A stretch of DNA of 64,000 nt from positions 1 through 64,000 of the forward strand of contig JADLDK010000029.1 of assembly GCA_020846715.1 (NCBI GenBank), in the 5' to 3' direction. The notes under the pieces are model-generated. The model worked only from the letters and a program-made list of their open reading frames with translations, did not search any database and had not been told where the DNA came from. Source of the DNA: Armatimonadota bacterium (GTDB lineage: Bacteria; Armatimonadota; UBA5829; DSUL01). The position numbers and the translations under genes were made by a program. Shown in pieces: positions 27,085 through 35,723 of the stretch (within the stretch, counting starts at the first letter, position 1; each line of letters opens with the position of its first letter).

Positions 27085-28035
27085 ATGGGTTGTAGGGGCG
27101 CCTGGAAGCCGTTCCTGCTGCTCGTCGCGCTGAGCATTCTGCCAGTCGGTTGCGGCGGCAAGGTTCGGCCCGCTGCTTCGGCGCCGTCACCGACTTTTGA
27201 GTACAGCTTTGACGGGCAGCGGGCGCTTCAAGACATCAAGACGCAGTGCGCCTTCGGGCCGCGTGTCCCCGGACAACCCGGCCATGGGCAGTGCGCGAAG
27301 TGGATTCAGTCGCAGCTCCAGAAGACCGCCGATGAGGTGACGCTGCAGCGCTTTGAGCAGACGCTCGGCGGCAAGAGTGTCAACTTCACAAACATCATTG
27401 CGGTTTATGGAAGGCAGACTCCGCGCTCGTTGGCGCTGTGTGCTCACTGGGATACCCGGCCCTTTGCCGATCAGGAACTGGATGCGGACAAAGCCGCCAA
27501 ACCCATACCCGGCGCAAACGATGGCGCCTCTGGCGTTGCCGTCTTACTGGAGATGGGCCGGCTGTTCAAGCAGAAGCCGCCGCCGGACGGCGTGGTGATG
27601 GTGTTTTTCGACGGAGAGGACTACGGAAAAACGTCTGCGGAGATGTTCATTGGTTCGCGCTATTTCGCAAAGCGCTGGAAGAGTGTCCTGCCGGTCAAAC
27701 CCTGGCGTGGAATCCTGCTGGATATGGTCGGCGCAGCCGACATCCGCATACCGCGAGAAGCCATGTCAGACTCGGCGGCTCCAGAGTTACTGGATGCTAT
27801 CTATCAGCGCGCTCGGGACGCAAATCTGTCTCACGTCTTTCCGGACGAAGCTGGAAAACCGATTAATGACGATCACATCCCGTTGATTGAAGCTGGGATT
27901 CCCACTGTAGATCTCATCAGCTTTGAGTATGCATGGTGGCACACTCTGGAAGACACGCCGGACAAATGCAGTGCGTCGTCACTGAAAGCGGTGGGGGAGG
28001 TCGTTGCCCGGACCGTGTACGACTCTCCGCGCTGA
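27085..28035 (+). CDS. M28-family glutaminyl-peptide cyclotransferase-like lipoprotein
   Basis: Product of about 316 residues. The N terminus MGCRGAWKPFLLLVALSILPVGC is a lipoprotein signal with Cys as the first mature residue. The M28/QC zinc ligands are visible: His and Asp in CAHWDTRPF and GANDGASG, Glu in FFDGEDYG, and the final His in WWHTLEDTPDKCS. The segment DDHIPLIEAGIPTVDLI matches animal and bacterial glutaminyl cyclases. Such enzymes convert N-terminal Gln to pyroglutamate outside the cytoplasm; an aminopeptidase role is the alternative. The start could also be the in-frame GTG 6 nt upstream or TTG at 27067. Confidence 0.85.
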   Translation: MGCRGAWKPFLLLVALSILPVGCGGKVRPAASAPSPTFEYSFDGQRALQDIKTQCAFGPRVPGQPGHGQCAKWIQSQLQKTADEVTLQRFEQTLGGKSVNFTNIIAVYGRQTPRSLALCAHWDTRPFADQELDADKAAKPIPGANDGASGVAVLLEMGRLFKQKPPPDGVVMVFFDGEDYGKTSAEMFIGSRYFAKRWKSVLPVKPWRGILLDMVGAADIRIPREAMSDSAAPELLDAIYQRARDANLSHVFPDEAGKPINDDHIPLIEAGIPTVDLISFEYAWWHTLEDTPDKCSASSLKAVGEVVARTVYDSPR

Positions 28036-28055
28036 ACCAGACGAGAAGCGGAGCT

Positions 28056-28592
28056 TCAGCGCTCCTGCAAGTTCAGGCGAGCGGTAAAGAGCAGTGCGGC
28101 GACGGTCTTTACGTCGTGAATCTGGCCAGCAAGAGCCATCTCCAGCGCGCGCTCAAACGGCATCATCTCCACGCGTACATCCTCGTCCTCATCCTGCTGG
28201 CCCTGAGCGCTTCGCAGGTCCCGCGCCAGAAAGAAATGCATGCCCTCTGTGGAGTAACCTGGCGCAAGATAGGAGAAGAACATTCTCTCCAGAGAGCCCG
28301 CGGCCAGGTTCGTCTCCTCGGTCAACTCACGCGCCGCGCAGTCGCGAGGGTCCTCACCCTTGTTCAAGGTACCGGCTGGAATCTCAAGAAGCTCTGCTTC
28401 CACAGGCGCTCTGTACTGGCGGACAAGCACGATTTGCGCGTCATCAGTAAGCGCGACAATACCGACAGCGCCGTTGTGCTCAATAATCTCCCGCTGAAAC
28501 GCGCGGCCATCCGGCAGGCGCACGCGGTCCAGCCGAAGGCTAATTACCCTGCCGTCATATATTCGCTCAGACTCTGGACTGCTGCAGATCAC
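28056..28592 (-). CDS. nudF: Nudix hydrolase, ADP-ribose pyrophosphatase type
   Basis: Product of 178 residues. The Nudix box runs from GTLNKGEDPRDCAARELTEET to NLAAG, with the REL-EET core intact, so metal-dependent hydrolysis of a nucleoside diphosphate linked to another group is expected. The upstream EIPAG and the downstream SYLAPGYSTEGMHFFLA are the usual signature of ADP-ribose diphosphatases of the NudF type. It is the last gene of the minus-strand run that includes DUF3866, and lies 2 nt after that gene. The substrate is inferred from family resemblance. Confidence 0.9.
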   Translation of the reverse strand: MICSSPESERIYDGRVISLRLDRVRLPDGRAFQREIIEHNGAVGIVALTDDAQIVLVRQYRAPVEAELLEIPAGTLNKGEDPRDCAARELTEETNLAAGSLERMFFSYLAPGYSTEGMHFFLARDLRSAQGQQDEDEDVRVEMMPFERALEMALAGQIHDVKTVAALLFTARLNLQER

Positions 28593-28594
28593 CT

Positions 28595-29677
28595 CTACCC
28601 CCAGAACGTTTCCTTGAGCATCTCAGAAGCGCACCGGCCTGCAGCCGCAGCCGCCTGGAAGAACACGGGGTCCTCCGCGTAGCCGCGGCCCATACTGTTC
28701 ATAGGCACACTGTGGGATTGCAGCAGCGCAATCCCCTCTGATCCATCAAAGCTGCGAATCTCGTGCTTTTCAAACAGTTTCAGTGCTGCCAGTTGTTTGT
28801 GAGCTTCCTCCCGGAGAGCATCTTCAAGCAATGGGAGCGCGACTATGGACGCGCTCAGAGCGACTTTCGAGAGCACAGTCAGCGTGTGGTGACTGATAAG
28901 GCAGTGGCGAGCTCTGGGGTCCGCTTCGCTCATCCGCACGCACATAATCGCACGGCCGCCAAGCGATCCGGAAGCATTGATGGCTCCACCGGCTTCAAGA
29001 CCGGAAAAACCAAGCGCTGTGCCTGTTCCGACGTTGCCAGGCCCCTGGCAGACAATGGCAATATCTGCGCTCAGTCTGTGACGCGCAGCCGCAAGGGCGC
29101 TGTAAACATTGACAGCTTCACACATGCCTCCAAAGGCCTGACCGCAGGTGACCGTCGCGTCCAGAAGCTGTTCCCTCAGCAGCGTGCGGACGAGGTTGGA
29201 AATGCCAATGGGCAGGGCAGCCCCGTCAGTCATAATGTAGGCAACGCGCGCATCGGGTGTACGTGCTTTTATAGCAGCAGCCACCGGAGCAATGTGGCTG
29301 TGGAGTTGCGCCGCCACTACCGGCATTCCGCCGAGGTCTGGGAGAGTCTCTGCATCATCCGATGACTGCTCTTCCTCAGTGAGGACAGAGTGCTGCATGG
29401 GCGTGTAGCGCAGTTTCACAATGTGCCCTGCCCCTGCTGAAGATACGCTATTTGGCCGGGAGAGATTAGCGACGACAAAGTCATAGCCGCCTGTCCCCAG
29501 TCTCAGGGCGGCGGCAGTGGTATTGATCAGGACTTCATCGCCCTCCCGGACTTCTCCACACAGCGAGCGGTACGCTATGGTGGAGCGCACTTCGCCCTCC
29601 ACGTTCACATCCAGAAGGGTCGTCTCAGCGTCCAGAGTCTGCAGGCGCTGCACTGTCCCGACCTTGGTCTGAAGCAT
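28595..29677 (-). CDS. DUF3866 family protein
   Basis: Cytoplasmic protein of 360 residues of unknown function. It opens with a small beta-barrel-like part (DAETTLLDVNVEGEVRSTIAY; EGDEVLINTTAAALRLGTGGYDFV). A Rossmann-like core follows, with conserved text such as LHSHIAPVAAAIK, YIMTDGAALPI, TCGQAFGGMCEAVNVYSAL and VCQGPGNVGTGTALGFSG. Proteins of this kind are annotated DUF3866 in Firmicutes, Actinobacteria and Armatimonadota, and commonly lie near Nudix and peptidase genes, as here. It is spaced 2 nt from both neighbours, so coupling with them is likely. Confidence 0.88.
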   Translation of the reverse strand: MLQTKVGTVQRLQTLDAETTLLDVNVEGEVRSTIAYRSLCGEVREGDEVLINTTAAALRLGTGGYDFVVANLSRPNSVSSAGAGHIVKLRYTPMQHSVLTEEEQSSDDAETLPDLGGMPVVAAQLHSHIAPVAAAIKARTPDARVAYIMTDGAALPIGISNLVRTLLREQLLDATVTCGQAFGGMCEAVNVYSALAAARHRLSADIAIVCQGPGNVGTGTALGFSGLEAGGAINASGSLGGRAIMCVRMSEADPRARHCLISHHTLTVLSKVALSASIVALPLLEDALREEAHKQLAALKLFEKHEIRSFDGSEGIALLQSHSVPMNSMGRGYAEDPVFFQAAAAAGRCASEMLKETFWG

Positions 29678-29679
29678 CG

Positions 29680-30801
29680 CTACGCCTTACCGCTTGCGCG
29701 GACCAGAGCCCGGGCATACTGCGCACAGCGCACAAGGTCTGAAACGCTGATAAACTCCTCCGGCGTGTGTATTTTTTCATATCCGACGCCGACAACGGCA
29801 GTTGGGAGCCCCTTTGCGTTCAGAATGTTGCAGTCGCTGCCACCTCCGTGCGCCACCAGATCGGACTCCATACCGATGGAGCGGGCTGCGCGAAGCCCGA
29901 ACTCCATCAATGGATCCGTCGCCGCGTGTTTGTAGCCGAGATACTCCCGTGTTACTTCGACAGTCACCTCGACACCGGTTTCCACAGCCGCATCCTCACA
30001 GGCTTTGCGCATCGCCGCCACCTGCTCATCCAGCTTTTTTGTGTCACGGCTTCTGGCCTCGGCGCGAAGCTCACAGCTTTCGGGAATGATGTTGCGCGCG
30101 CTGCCTCCCTGAACGATGCCGACGTTGGCCGTTGTCTCCTCGTCAATTCTGCCCAGCTTCATAGCCGCTATAGCTCTGGCGGCAGCCTGGATGGCGCTGG
30201 CGCCCTCCTCCGGACAGACTCCCGCGTGAGCCGCGCGTCCGTGGAAGCGAATAACAATGTTATCGTGAGTCGGAGCAGAGGAGACGAGGTGACCCACGGG
30301 TTGACCCGAATCGAAAACGAAGCCCAGATCAGAGTTGATGGCGGACATGTCCAGCTCTTTGCTTCCGAGGAGTCCGATTTCCTCACAGATCAGAATCAGA
30401 ATCTGAATCTGCCCGTGTGCCTCCTGGGATTCAACGACAGACTGCACGCCCTCGATAATCGCGGCAATACCCGCCTTGTCGTCAGCGCCCAGCACAGCGG
30501 CGCCTTCCTGTCGGATAATGCCGTCCTCCTGGAGAATGCGGATTCCTTCAGTTGGCTGAACCGTGTCCATGTGTGAGCAGAGCAGGATATCAACGCCGCC
30601 CTCACCGCAAGCGGGAAGAGTTGCGATGATATTGCCCACCTCTCCGCCCAGTGCACTGCCCGCGTTGTCCGTTACTACCGAGCAGCCAAGCTGCGTCAGC
30701 TTCTCCGCAATGACTCTGGAGACGGCGCCCTCTTTCCGGGAAGGGCTGTTGATTTCGAGCAGGGAGAGAAAAGTATGCAGCAGACGTTCTTGATTAATCA
30801 T
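29680..30801 (-). CDS. M20 family peptidase T-like metallopeptidase
   Basis: Cytoplasmic di-zinc peptidase of 373 residues. Zinc and catalytic elements are visible in order: CSHMDT, LGADDKAG (bridging Asp), ICEEIGLLGS (catalytic Glu and zinc Glu), FDSGQPVG, and a C-terminal histidine in the segment YEKIHTPEEF. A dimerisation lid domain sits in the middle (HGRAAHAGVCPEEGASAIQAA). The pattern matches PepT-like peptidases of the M20 family, which release N-terminal residues from tripeptides. It lies 4 nt from the SIS gene upstream and 2 nt from DUF3866 downstream. Confidence 0.9.
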   Translation of the reverse strand: MINQERLLHTFLSLLEINSPSRKEGAVSRVIAEKLTQLGCSVVTDNAGSALGGEVGNIIATLPACGEGGVDILLCSHMDTVQPTEGIRILQEDGIIRQEGAAVLGADDKAGIAAIIEGVQSVVESQEAHGQIQILILICEEIGLLGSKELDMSAINSDLGFVFDSGQPVGHLVSSAPTHDNIVIRFHGRAAHAGVCPEEGASAIQAAARAIAAMKLGRIDEETTANVGIVQGGSARNIIPESCELRAEARSRDTKKLDEQVAAMRKACEDAAVETGVEVTVEVTREYLGYKHAATDPLMEFGLRAARSIGMESDLVAHGGGSDCNILNAKGLPTAVVGVGYEKIHTPEEFISVSDLVRCAQYARALVRASGKA

Positions 30802-30805
30802 AGCT

Positions 30806-31843
30806 TCAGCGAGTGATAGTGACTTTCGTCAGCCCGCGCGGACGATCCGGATTGTAGCCTTTGTTAAGTGAGAGATAGTACGCAAACATCTGCGCAGGAA
30901 TGATGTAGAACATAGGCGTCATAAGCTCGTCTATTTTGTCCGGCATGCGAATCCCGATAGTGGCGCGGCGCAGCGCTTCATCGTTGTTTGAATAGACAAC
31001 CGTCTCCGCGCGTTTCTGGGACAGCGTCTGGATCATGTGAAGCACACTTGTATAAGCCTTGCCATCAGGCGCGAACAAAAAGCAGGTGAGGCCCTCGTGA
31101 ACTACGGCAATGGGCCCATGCGCAAAATCCGCCACCGAATAGGGACGCGCTCCAACGTAGCTTGTCTCCTGAATCTTCAGGGCAGCTTCGTGCGCGGTGG
31201 CAAGATTGATCCCGCGCGCCATGACGAAACACTCCTCCATGAAGCGATAACGCGGCGCTGTGTCCTGAATGAACTCTTCGCTCTCCATCACAGCGGCCAT
31301 CGCATCCGGAACTCTTTGCAGCTCTTCCAGGAGACGCTCATTCTCAGCGTATTTCAGCGCAAAGAGATAGCACGCAGCCAGTGTCGCCGTATAAGTCTTG
31401 GTTGTAGCCACGCTCTTCTCTTCCCCCGCGTGGCAGCAGATTGTGTGCTCGCTGGCGCTGGCCAGCTCTGAGGAGACGTCGTTGGTGATAGCGACCGTCA
31501 ACCCTCCCCAGGCGCGCGCCTGTGCGATGTACTCCACTACGTCGGGGGATTGGCCCGACTGCGAAATCCCGATCACCAGGCAGCGGGAGAAGTCGAGGCG
31601 GCTGTCGTAAAGAGTCAAGACCGACGGCGCTGCCAGCGCGACTGGAATCCCCATCATTATCTCAAAGAGATATTTGGAAACTGTCGCCGCATGGTCGGAA
31701 GTCCCACGCCCAACGATAACAACACAGCTTATGTCCCGAGACTTCACAGTACGGCACAGTGACTCGATATTCTTCTGCTCATCTCGCAGGACCGCCTGAA
31801 CAGCTTTGGGCTGCTCATGGATCTCATCTATCATTGCAGGCAT
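30806..31843 (-). CDS. SIS-domain sugar phosphate isomerase/deaminase
   Basis: Product of 345 residues with two SIS domains, like the isomerase half of GlmS without the glutaminase half. Recognisable are IVGRGTSDHAATVSKY, ISQSGQSPDVVEYI and GEEKSVATTKTYTA in the first domain, and RGINLATAHEAALKIQETSY and FAHGPIAV in the second. Such stand-alone proteins act as glucosamine-6-phosphate deaminases (NagB-II), fructosamine deglycases or AgaS enzymes. The start is ATG 31843, with AGGGGG 7 nt before it; the longer frame to 31891 lacks a ribosome site. It shares a run with an MtlD-like gene, so amino sugar or sugar alcohol use is plausible. Confidence 0.87.
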   Translation of the reverse strand: MPAMIDEIHEQPKAVQAVLRDEQKNIESLCRTVKSRDISCVVIVGRGTSDHAATVSKYLFEIMMGIPVALAAPSVLTLYDSRLDFSRCLVIGISQSGQSPDVVEYIAQARAWGGLTVAITNDVSSELASASEHTICCHAGEEKSVATTKTYTATLAACYLFALKYAENERLLEELQRVPDAMAAVMESEEFIQDTAPRYRFMEECFVMARGINLATAHEAALKIQETSYVGARPYSVADFAHGPIAVVHEGLTCFLFAPDGKAYTSVLHMIQTLSQKRAETVVYSNNDEALRRATIGIRMPDKIDELMTPMFYIIPAQMFAYYLSLNKGYNPDRPRGLTKVTITR

Positions 31844-31934
31844 TTGGATTCCCCCTGTCCCCATGCAAACAACAGCAACGCGACTTTGCACACCGCAGAC
31901 TCCAGGCTCTGAGGTGTCTTACAAAAAGTATTTC

Positions 31935-33092
31935 TTATTGTGACTTAATATTATCAAGAACCAGCTTTCCGAGGGGACTGTCCGCCGCAACTCCGCAAAT
32001 CTCCTCAAAAGCCCTTCTCACCCCTGCTTCCCTGATAAGAGACTGAATCCTGACCGCCGAAGGGTCTCCAGGCTCACAAAACTCTAGCCCAGCCGCAACA
32101 GCCTTTGCGACATAGACTGGCTCTACTCCCTGCTCCAGGCAGAACAGCGCCCCGCCCACGAGGCGGTCATCCCGGCCCAGCTTGCGCACAGGATCTGCGC
32201 CTACACGGGCAACCGTATCCGCCAGTTTTCGATTGCCAAAGCGCGAAAGCAAATCCTCAATATGCGCCTGATGCTCTTCGGAGTCCAGCCCGTAGCGCTT
32301 CACAAGCGCCTGCCCCGTTTCCTCCATAACAGCGCGCGTCAGACTGTGAACCTGCGCATCTTCCATACACTCCCAGATAAACTTGAAGCCTCTGCGGGCG
32401 CCAAAATAAGCGCTGGCAGCATGTCCAGCATTGTGCGCATACAGCTTGCTGTCAACGTACGCCTGAAAATTGGCACGCGGCTGAACTCCGACGATGTCCG
32501 GAAGCTCACCCCGCAGCGCATCTGCGTCCACCGGCAGCTTCTTGTAAGCCTCAACTCGAATCCCAAGCGGGTCCAGCAGACGCTCTTCACCCGTTCGCAC
32601 CGGTACCATCCGGCCGACAACCGCCTGCGTGAAGCCGATTCTCTCATCTACCCACTTGGCGGTCGCTCTATCCAGACTGTTCGACACAAGGCTCTTCAAC
32701 GTCCCAGCAGCGTCCTGCATGTTTTCACAGACGATGATGTTCAGTGTGCCGTCCGGGCGAGCATTTCGCCTGAGCGTCAAGCCCCGGGCAATAGGAGCGG
32801 CTATGGAGGACAGAACATTGACGCCAACAGCCGTCGCCGCCACTTCACACGCAACGACCTCCTGTGCGACGGCTTCAATGTCTCTCCCATTAACAGCCCG
32901 CACGTTGCGAATGGGAATGGTTTCCTCAGGCTCAGAAGCCACTGTGATTGAATATTGGTGCAGTTCATTCAGTTTTTCGACAATTTCCGGCGCCACGTCA
33001 ACAAAGACAACCTCCAGTCCGGACTCACTGAAAAGCTGTCCGGTAAAGCCCCGGCCGATATTGCCCGCTCCGAATTGCAGAGCCGTCTTCAA
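31935..33092 (-). CDS. mtlD: Mannitol-1-phosphate 5-dehydrogenase-like enzyme
   Basis: Product of about 385 residues of the polyol-specific long-chain dehydrogenase family. The NAD-binding loop is ALQFGAGNIGRGFTG near the N terminus. The catalytic-domain texts IGFTQAVVGRMVP and KLYAHNAGHAASAYFGA match MtlD, which interconverts mannitol-1-phosphate and fructose-6-phosphate. I placed the start at TTG 33092 because it gives the usual MtlD beginning and length (E. coli 382). The open frame continues up to GTG 33137, but a TATAAT at 33134-33129 overlaps that part. No mannitol PTS is visible, so mannitol itself is not proven as the substrate. Confidence 0.85.
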   Translation of the reverse strand: MKTALQFGAGNIGRGFTGQLFSESGLEVVFVDVAPEIVEKLNELHQYSITVASEPEETIPIRNVRAVNGRDIEAVAQEVVACEVAATAVGVNVLSSIAAPIARGLTLRRNARPDGTLNIIVCENMQDAAGTLKSLVSNSLDRATAKWVDERIGFTQAVVGRMVPVRTGEERLLDPLGIRVEAYKKLPVDADALRGELPDIVGVQPRANFQAYVDSKLYAHNAGHAASAYFGARRGFKFIWECMEDAQVHSLTRAVMEETGQALVKRYGLDSEEHQAHIEDLLSRFGNRKLADTVARVGADPVRKLGRDDRLVGGALFCLEQGVEPVYVAKAVAAGLEFCEPGDPSAVRIQSLIREAGVRRAFEEICGVAADSPLGKLVLDNIKSQ

Positions 33093-33194
33093 CTGTCTGA
33101 TGTCTTCCTGTTCACCGTGATCCTGCAGATTATACACCGCAAACTCTCAGCGTGGAGCAATCCGAGTTGATAACAGCCGCCCGGTGAAACTCAG

Positions 33195-33233
33195 AGCAAA
33201 ACAAAGCGGCTGATCCGGTCAGATCAGCCGCTG
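33195..33233 (-). terminator. Rho-independent terminator after the HD/GAF/GGDEF gene
   Basis: An 11-bp perfect stem (33205-33215 with 33222-33232, 6-nt loop) is followed on the minus strand by TTGTTTTGC. It separates the signalling gene from the mtlD-led run. Confidence 0.8.
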
Positions 33234-33270
33234 CTCAGAAGTGTGTTTGCCGCAACCCGCAGAATCAGGC

Positions 33271-35148
33271 TTACGCTGCCCTTTCCGTCAGTCGAGTTCT
33301 TCGCAAGTCATTCTTGTTGGCGTACATCCGCTCATCGGCAACTGACAGCAGGCTCTTGACGTCACGGCCGTCCTCGCCAAAAGTTGCCGCGCCAAAGCTC
33401 GCGCCAAAGTCTATGGACTGCAGTCCCGGAAGAGAGCTGACATACTCTTCCACGGCGCAGGCCAGCCGGTCTATGGTTTCGCGGGCCTGCTCGGCGCCAG
33501 TTTCTGGAAGAATAATAACGAACTCGTCTCCTCCGTAGCGAACCACGCTATCGTAATCACGCACTGTGGTAGTAAAAAGGCGCGCCATATCGCGCAGCAG
33601 AGCGTCGCCGGCCGGATGTCCAAGGGTGTCATTGACGGCTTTGAAGTGATTCAAATCCACCGCAACAATGGAAAAGGCATGGTTGAGCCGGTTCGCGCGC
33701 GCCACCTCGTGCTCTATCTGCGCGCAGAAGAAGCGCAGGTTGAACAGACCGGTCAGCGGGTCTCTGTCGGCGCTCTCTCGCGTTGCCTCATAAATGCTTG
33801 CGTGAGCGACAGGCACAGACGCATGCCGCGCCAGCGTATCCAGTAGGTCCAGATCTTCAATGGTGAACTCTTTGTGCCGCCGGTACAGATTCACGGTCCC
33901 TAGCACTGTGTTCTGAATGCGAAGAGGAGCGATGGCAGCCCACTCGTAGTCCAGTTCAATCGGAGTTCCGTCTGTGGTCTCCAGAGTATCGCGACTCTGA
34001 CGGACTATGGTGGACCTTCGTTCAAAAGCGACGTGTCCGGTGCCCGATTGGCCAATGCGCGCTCGAGCTCCCAGAAGCTCGCTGGCCTCATGAGGCCAGG
34101 CGGTGACACACGAAATTGTTGATCCGTTTTCATCGTTCAAAAAGATCGCGCAGGCATCGCAGTCCAGAGCTGTGGCGATTTTTGGCGCGACATTCTCAAG
34201 ACGGCTGCTCAGATCCAGACTTGAGCTGACAAGCTGAGATATCTCCCACAGGGCGACAAACTGCTGGTTCACACGGGAGATGGCCGCCGCCGCCCGCTCT
34301 GATGGCGCGGACTCGACCTCGTCACAGCTCTGACTGATCTGCTCCGATATGCGCAGAAACGCGCTGACTATGGCAGGGTCGAAGTGAGCGCCGGACATGA
34401 TTCTAATGTGCGTCACAGCCTGACTGTGAGTCCAGCCACTGCTGTAAGTGCGCTTGGAGGTGACGGCTCCGTAGACGTCCGCAACCGCCAGGATTCGCGC
34501 TCCAAGAGGAATGTCTGTTCCCGATACCCGATCCGGATAGCCCGTGCCGTCCCAACGCTCGTGATGCGAGCGGATGTACTTCTGAACCGGCCACGGGAAA
34601 GGAATCCCTTCCAGAATCTGCGCCCCGATGATCGGGTGGTTGTGGATGGCCTGAAATTCTTCCAGAGACGGACGCCCTTTCTGAAGCAGGATGTGCTCCG
34701 GCACACCCAGCGTTCCCACGTCCAGCAAAAGCGCAGCCGTACGGATGCCCTGCACCTCATCCGCGCTCAGCCCCATCTCCTGCGCGATCTTCGTAGCAAC
34801 CAGCTCTACGATGGTCACATGGTCGCTACCGTGACAGTCCCGGGCATCTATGGCTATTGCCAGCGAGCGCAGCGTTTCGCTGTAGAGCCCGTCCCAGTCT
34901 CGATTGCCGCTTCCCAGGCGGCGGACTTCACTCTGGGACAGCTGCAGCGCCTGCCCCAGCAAAACCGCACAACCAGTGCCGAGCGCGGCGATGATAGCAG
35001 CCGGCAGTTCGAGTTCTCCACTCAGTGAAGTGGCTGCGAGAACCGTAAGCGCTGCGGCTACGGGCGCGAATATCAGACGGATGCAGGCGCGCAGGCGGCT
35101 GAGCTTCTCAGGGCCGCGCGCGGTTTGTTGTCTCCCAGAATCCGGCAT
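33271..35148 (-). CDS. HD-GYP-like/GAF/GGDEF signalling protein with degenerate HD motif
   Basis: Product of 625 residues. Two hydrophobic segments near residues 22-70 may anchor it. Residues 94-265 match an HD-GYP domain (HHERWDGTGYP at 195-205), but the metal motif HDxGK reads LLDVGT at 141-146. Both the HD histidine and the lysine are therefore replaced, and phosphodiesterase activity is doubtful. Residues 290-455 form a GAF domain. Residues 462-620 are a GGDEF domain with intact GGDEF (539-543) and an I-site RDYD (530-533) exactly five residues upstream. Cyclic di-GMP synthesis with product inhibition is therefore likely. Single-gene transcript closed by a terminator. Confidence 0.9.
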   Translation of the reverse strand: MPDSGRQQTARGPEKLSRLRACIRLIFAPVAAALTVLAATSLSGELELPAAIIAALGTGCAVLLGQALQLSQSEVRRLGSGNRDWDGLYSETLRSLAIAIDARDCHGSDHVTIVELVATKIAQEMGLSADEVQGIRTAALLLDVGTLGVPEHILLQKGRPSLEEFQAIHNHPIIGAQILEGIPFPWPVQKYIRSHHERWDGTGYPDRVSGTDIPLGARILAVADVYGAVTSKRTYSSGWTHSQAVTHIRIMSGAHFDPAIVSAFLRISEQISQSCDEVESAPSERAAAAISRVNQQFVALWEISQLVSSSLDLSSRLENVAPKIATALDCDACAIFLNDENGSTISCVTAWPHEASELLGARARIGQSGTGHVAFERRSTIVRQSRDTLETTDGTPIELDYEWAAIAPLRIQNTVLGTVNLYRRHKEFTIEDLDLLDTLARHASVPVAHASIYEATRESADRDPLTGLFNLRFFCAQIEHEVARANRLNHAFSIVAVDLNHFKAVNDTLGHPAGDALLRDMARLFTTTVRDYDSVVRYGGDEFVIILPETGAEQARETIDRLACAVEEYVSSLPGLQSIDFGASFGAATFGEDGRDVKSLLSVADERMYANKNDLRRTRLTERAA

Positions 35149-35723
35149 GGGTGGGTAGTATCCCCTTCACTCTCCTGATGATTTCGCTTTGCGCAAATTT
35201 GGAGCGGCAAAGTCTTCGACGGCAACGGAGCAGCGGATGCGTGCTCATCGGTCCAGATGCGTGGCCTGTAGAGGGCGATGCCGATCACAAAACGCGACGG
35301 GTGCGTTGTCGGCGGACCACCTGAGTTCTGGACATCTCCGGGCGTCGCGCAGTTAACCGGCCAGACTGCCAGGTCTGCGCTTCAGCGGACAGCGGCAATC
35401 CCGGGCTTCTGCCCTCTTGAGACTGGCGCGTCCTCACTCTCATTCATTCCACAACCGGGCGGCCTGGCAGGGATGCCGGGTCGAGGCGACCCGCCCCTGA
35501 AGCGGCGGCCACAAGATGAAAAAACCAGCAGCGAGAATGAACTCAGAGCCTACTGCGGTCACTGAGCAGAAAACAGTGACTCAATGACTTTTGCCACGAG
35601 AAGCAGTCCGCCAAAGCAGGTAATTTAGCGGGAACGGCCTTGCACGGCGCAACGCGTTGCTGTATGGTAACAGTGCGGGCCTGAGGGGATCCGACAACGA
35701 TAGACGAAAGACAGAGGCCAGAG
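35149..35723. other. Intergenic region without a supported gene
   Basis: Lies between divergent genes, so it should hold both promoters. No clean consensus pair was found. A hairpin GTCACTG/CAGTGAC with a nine-base loop is at 35558-35580. Open frames here have non-protein composition. Confidence 0.4.

Noticed and set aside
33129-33134. TATAAT upstream of mtlD as a firm promoter
   Set aside because: The only -35-like hexamer (TTGCTC) is 20 nt away, so I used it only as a supporting hint for the mtlD start.
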